Assembly (NCBI GenBank): GCA_027296925.1
Contig: JAPUIP010000904.1
Span: 1-6,850 of the forward strand
Direction of reading: 5' to 3'
DNA length: 6,850 nt
From: Candidatus Poribacteria bacterium
GTDB lineage: Bacteria > Poribacteria > WGA-4E > PCPOR2b
Made by a program: the position numbers and the translations under genes. Below, in pieces: positions 5,684-6,850 of the stretch. A model generated the notes under the pieces. That model did not search any database. It saw nothing but the letters and a program-made list of their open reading frames with translations, and was not told where the DNA came from. The number at the start of each line of letters is the position of its first letter. Position 1 is the stretch's first letter.

Positions 5684-6427
5684 CTACTTTCCAGTCTTCT
5701 CCCAGACCGAGACGTGGGAACGACTCTCGTCGGTGAACGGCTCCCGCGTCCAGCCTGCCCAGCGCTCGCGTAGGGCCATGCCCGCTATCCGCGCCATCAG
5801 GTCCAGTTCGGCGGGCCAGACGTAACGGTAGGGTGCCGAGAAGGTCCGAAGGCCACTGTCGTATATCCAGTAGTGATGCGAGTACAGGATCTGACGCGCG
5901 AAATCCGTGTACTCATCAAAGCCGAAGTGGGTCTGTCCCACGTCGAACGCCCTCACCCGTTCCCCCGGTGGCACCCGCCGCAGGTCAGGGACGAAGACTT
6001 CGATGACGAAGCACCCGCCGGGTTCCAAGTGGGCGGCTGCGTTGATGAAGCATGCGACCTGCTCGTCTTGCGTGGTCAGGTTCGTGATGGTGTTGAATAC
6101 GAGGTAGACGAGCCGGAAGCTGCCTTCGACCCAGGTGTTCGCGAAATCCCCGACCGTGACCGCGATCTGCTCCGAGCTCGGCTTCCTGCGGAGCTGTTCG
6201 AGCATCGGCTCGGAGATGTCGATGCCGTGTACGGTCACGCCTCGCGCGTTGAGCGGTAGAGCGACCCGCCCGGTGCCGATCCCAAACTCGAGGGCAGCGC
6301 CGTCGGCTGCCAGCTCCTCGAGGAAGTCCACCGCTGGGTTGAGCACCTCGGGCTGGTACATCTCCACCGAGGTCTTGTCGTAGCGTGCAGCAATCTGTTC
6401 GTCGAACTGAACCTTCGCCACGCTCAT
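5684..6427 (-). CDS. Class I SAM-dependent methyltransferase
   Basis: A 247-residue protein with the Rossmann-type methyltransferase core. Motif I, ALEFGIGTGRVALPL, is at residues 45-59 (E47-F-G-I-G-T-G); the ribose-binding acidic residue is D70 in VHGIDISEPML; GDF (93-95) fits motif II; and LEPGGCFVIEVF (134-145) fits the fourth-strand region. The N-terminal FDEQIAARYDKTSVEMYQPEVL and the C-terminal WPAELDLMARIAGMALRERW are common in small-molecule O- or N-methyltransferases, many from GC-rich actinobacteria. The acceptor is unknown and the protein is cytoplasmic. AAGGAG around 6436-6441 supports the start at 6427. The gene is GC-rich compared with its flanks, which suggests acquisition by transfer. 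It has its own promoter and overlaps a 16-codon leader ORF by ATGA. Confidence 0.92.
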   Translation of the reverse strand: MSVAKVQFDEQIAARYDKTSVEMYQPEVLNPAVDFLEELAADGAALEFGIGTGRVALPLNARGVTVHGIDISEPMLEQLRRKPSSEQIAVTVGDFANTWVEGSFRLVYLVFNTITNLTTQDEQVACFINAAAHLEPGGCFVIEVFVPDLRRVPPGERVRAFDVGQTHFGFDEYTDFARQILYSHHYWIYDSGLRTFSAPYRYVWPAELDLMARIAGMALRERWAGWTREPFTDESRSHVSVWEKTGK

Positions 6428-6474
6428 GTTTCTTTCTCCTTAGATTCTCTCATGAAAGTCTGCAGGCCTTTCAT
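6424..6474 (-). CDS. 16-residue leader ORF overlapping the methyltransferase start
   Basis: ATG at 6474 opens MKGLQTFMRESKEKET, and its TGA shares ATGA (6424-6427) with the methyltransferase start, the classical arrangement for translational coupling. The predicted transcript starts only a few bases before this ATG, so translation would be leaderless. It may be the surviving N-terminus of a transposase or a coincidental frame inside the untranslated leader. There is no ribosome binding site for it. Confidence 0.3.
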   Translation of the reverse strand: MKGLQTFMRESKEKET

Positions 6475-6475
6475 G
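6451..6475. promoter_or_regulatory. Palindrome at the methyltransferase transcription start
   Basis: CATGAAAG (6451-6458), 9 bp, CTTTCATG (6468-6475): perfect 8-bp arms. It lies directly downstream of the predicted -10 box, so it spans +1 to about +25. That position suits a repressor operator or a 5'-end hairpin that stabilises the mRNA; no regulator gene is nearby. Confidence 0.5.
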
Positions 6476-6482
6476 GTCGCGT

Positions 6483-6511
6483 ATTTTATCCCAACGAAAC
6501 CCTTTTGTCAA
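6483..6511 (-). promoter_or_regulatory. Strong sigma70-type promoter of the methyltransferase gene
   Basis: On the minus strand a perfect TTGACA (6506-6511), a 17-bp spacer and TAAAAT (6483-6488) are near consensus. The expected start is close to 6476. It sits inside the inverted-repeat-bounded segment and may be a former transposase promoter. Confidence 0.7.
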
Positions 6512-6522
6512 ACCTTTTCAAA

Positions 6523-6531
6523 CACCCTCTT
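6523..6531 (-). repeat. 9-bp inverted repeat, right arm (AAGAGGGTG)
   Basis: Mirror of 5620-5628. On the minus strand it continues TTTGAAAAGG, which with GAGGGTG looks like an insertion-sequence end. Confidence 0.5.
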
Positions 6532-6540
6532 ATCGTTGGA

Positions 6541-6551
6541 GGAATAGCACT
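6541..6551 (+). repeat. 11-bp direct repeat, right copy (possible target duplication)
   Basis: GGAATAGCACT, identical to 5605-5615. Confidence 0.5.
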
Positions 6552-6850
6552 GCTTATGGCGATCTAGCGCGATCAAAACTGATATAGCACCTGAAGCCTT
6601 TATTCTTGTTGCCCACCATATTCGTATATCTGTGTAAAGTGCCGGAATTTTTGTCACCATTGTTGCCGAATTATTTGTCACGCCAAATTACCCCATCACT
6701 ATAACCTGCCGACAAATCCACCCAGATTGACAGAGAAACGTCCGTTTCTTTTTCGACAAAAATGATAGAAAACCGGTTGAATTCTGCATGTCATCTAGGG
6801 TAAAATAATCTCGGTATCGCCCTTTCTCTATCAAACTGGCAAACCGAGGA
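6552..6850. other. Right-hand region without a confident gene; TTTGTC box cluster
   Basis: No recognisable gene is visible. GAATT(T/A)(T)TTTGTCAC-like sequences at 6645-6657 and 6668-6681, each preceded by GCCG, are direct repeats about 23 bp apart. Inverted GACAAA boxes follow at 6711-6716 and 6755-6760. A weak hairpin AGAAAC-GTCC-GTTTCT (6734-6749) followed by a T-run could be a plus-strand terminator. A minus-strand frame is open from the right edge to TAA at 6688-6690 (53 codons, including KGRYRDYFTLDD), and could be the tail of a gene outside the window, but that length is easily reached by chance. Confidence 0.35.

Larger units (their letters stand above)
5616..6540 (-). mobile_element. 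Possible IS-derived cassette carrying the methyltransferase gene
   Basis: This 925-bp segment is flanked by the exact 11-bp direct repeat GGAATAGCACT. Near its ends AAGAGGGTG (5620-5628) and its inverse (6523-6531) form a 9-bp inverted repeat, 4 and 9 bp inside the direct repeats. The right end continues GAGGGTGTTTGAAAAGG on the minus strand, a beginning I associate with insertion-sequence termini. A strong promoter and a short leader ORF follow, as they would upstream of a transposase. No transposase is present; the only full gene is the GC-rich methyltransferase. The inverted repeat is short and asymmetrically placed, so this is a hypothesis. Confidence 0.4.

Noticed and set aside
6580..6595. 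A further IS1 end (minus-strand GGTGCTATATCAG resembles GGTAGTGCTATACATG)
   Set aside because: The match needs a gap after the first three bases and fails beyond about ten positions; no IS1 coding remnant lies next to it.
1..6850. tRNA, rRNA or known riboswitch
   Set aside because: I saw no cloverleaf, rRNA-like conserved block or recognisable aptamer core in the intergenic regions on either strand.

Overview
The window reads as accessory DNA from an uncultured Gram-negative-like bacterium. All genes lie on the minus strand, most with strong AGGAG-type ribosome binding sites. Base composition is moderate, with visibly GC-richer islands over the serine hydrolase and methyltransferase genes. 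The poly-aspartate lipoprotein, the mixture of small-molecule enzymes and the abundant insertion-sequence debris suggest a large, IS-rich environmental genome. Poribacteria-like is my guess, but it is weak and rests on style only.

Layout from left to right, every gene pointing left. (1) Positions 1-566 hold the N-terminal 188 codons of an amidohydrolase-superfamily enzyme that runs off the left edge. (2) Positions 703-1221 encode a lipoprotein with two poly-Asp runs. (3) Positions 1473-3822 are an IS1-family element: near-perfect terminal inverted repeats begin GGTAGTGC at both ends, the insA zinc-finger half lies at one end and the insB C-terminal half at the other. Between the two transposase halves, replacing the middle of the transposase, sits an intact 487-residue beta-lactamase-fold serine hydrolase. 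(4) Positions 3818-4660 and 4674-5489 are a two-gene operon, a GNAT acetyltransferase followed by a glyoxalase-like (VOC) protein. The last codons and stop of the VOC gene run into the IS1 terminal repeat. (5) Positions 5684-6427 encode a class I SAM-dependent methyltransferase with a strong promoter, a palindrome at the expected transcript start and a 16-residue leader ORF that overlaps its start codon. This block is bounded by 9-bp inverted repeats (AAGAGGGTG) and, just outside them, an 11-bp direct repeat (GGAATAGCACT), so it may be a second IS-derived cassette. (6) Positions 6552-6850 contain no confident gene but carry a cluster of TTTGTC boxes that may mark the end of a further mobile element.

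The most interesting point is the repeated architecture. Two neighbouring units appear to be transposon ends that have lost a working transposase and carry one complete enzyme gene, placed where the transposase promoter could drive it. The IS1/serine hydrolase unit is well supported by sequence; the methyltransferase unit is a hypothesis. The enzymes do not form an obvious single pathway; they look like independently acquired accessory functions.
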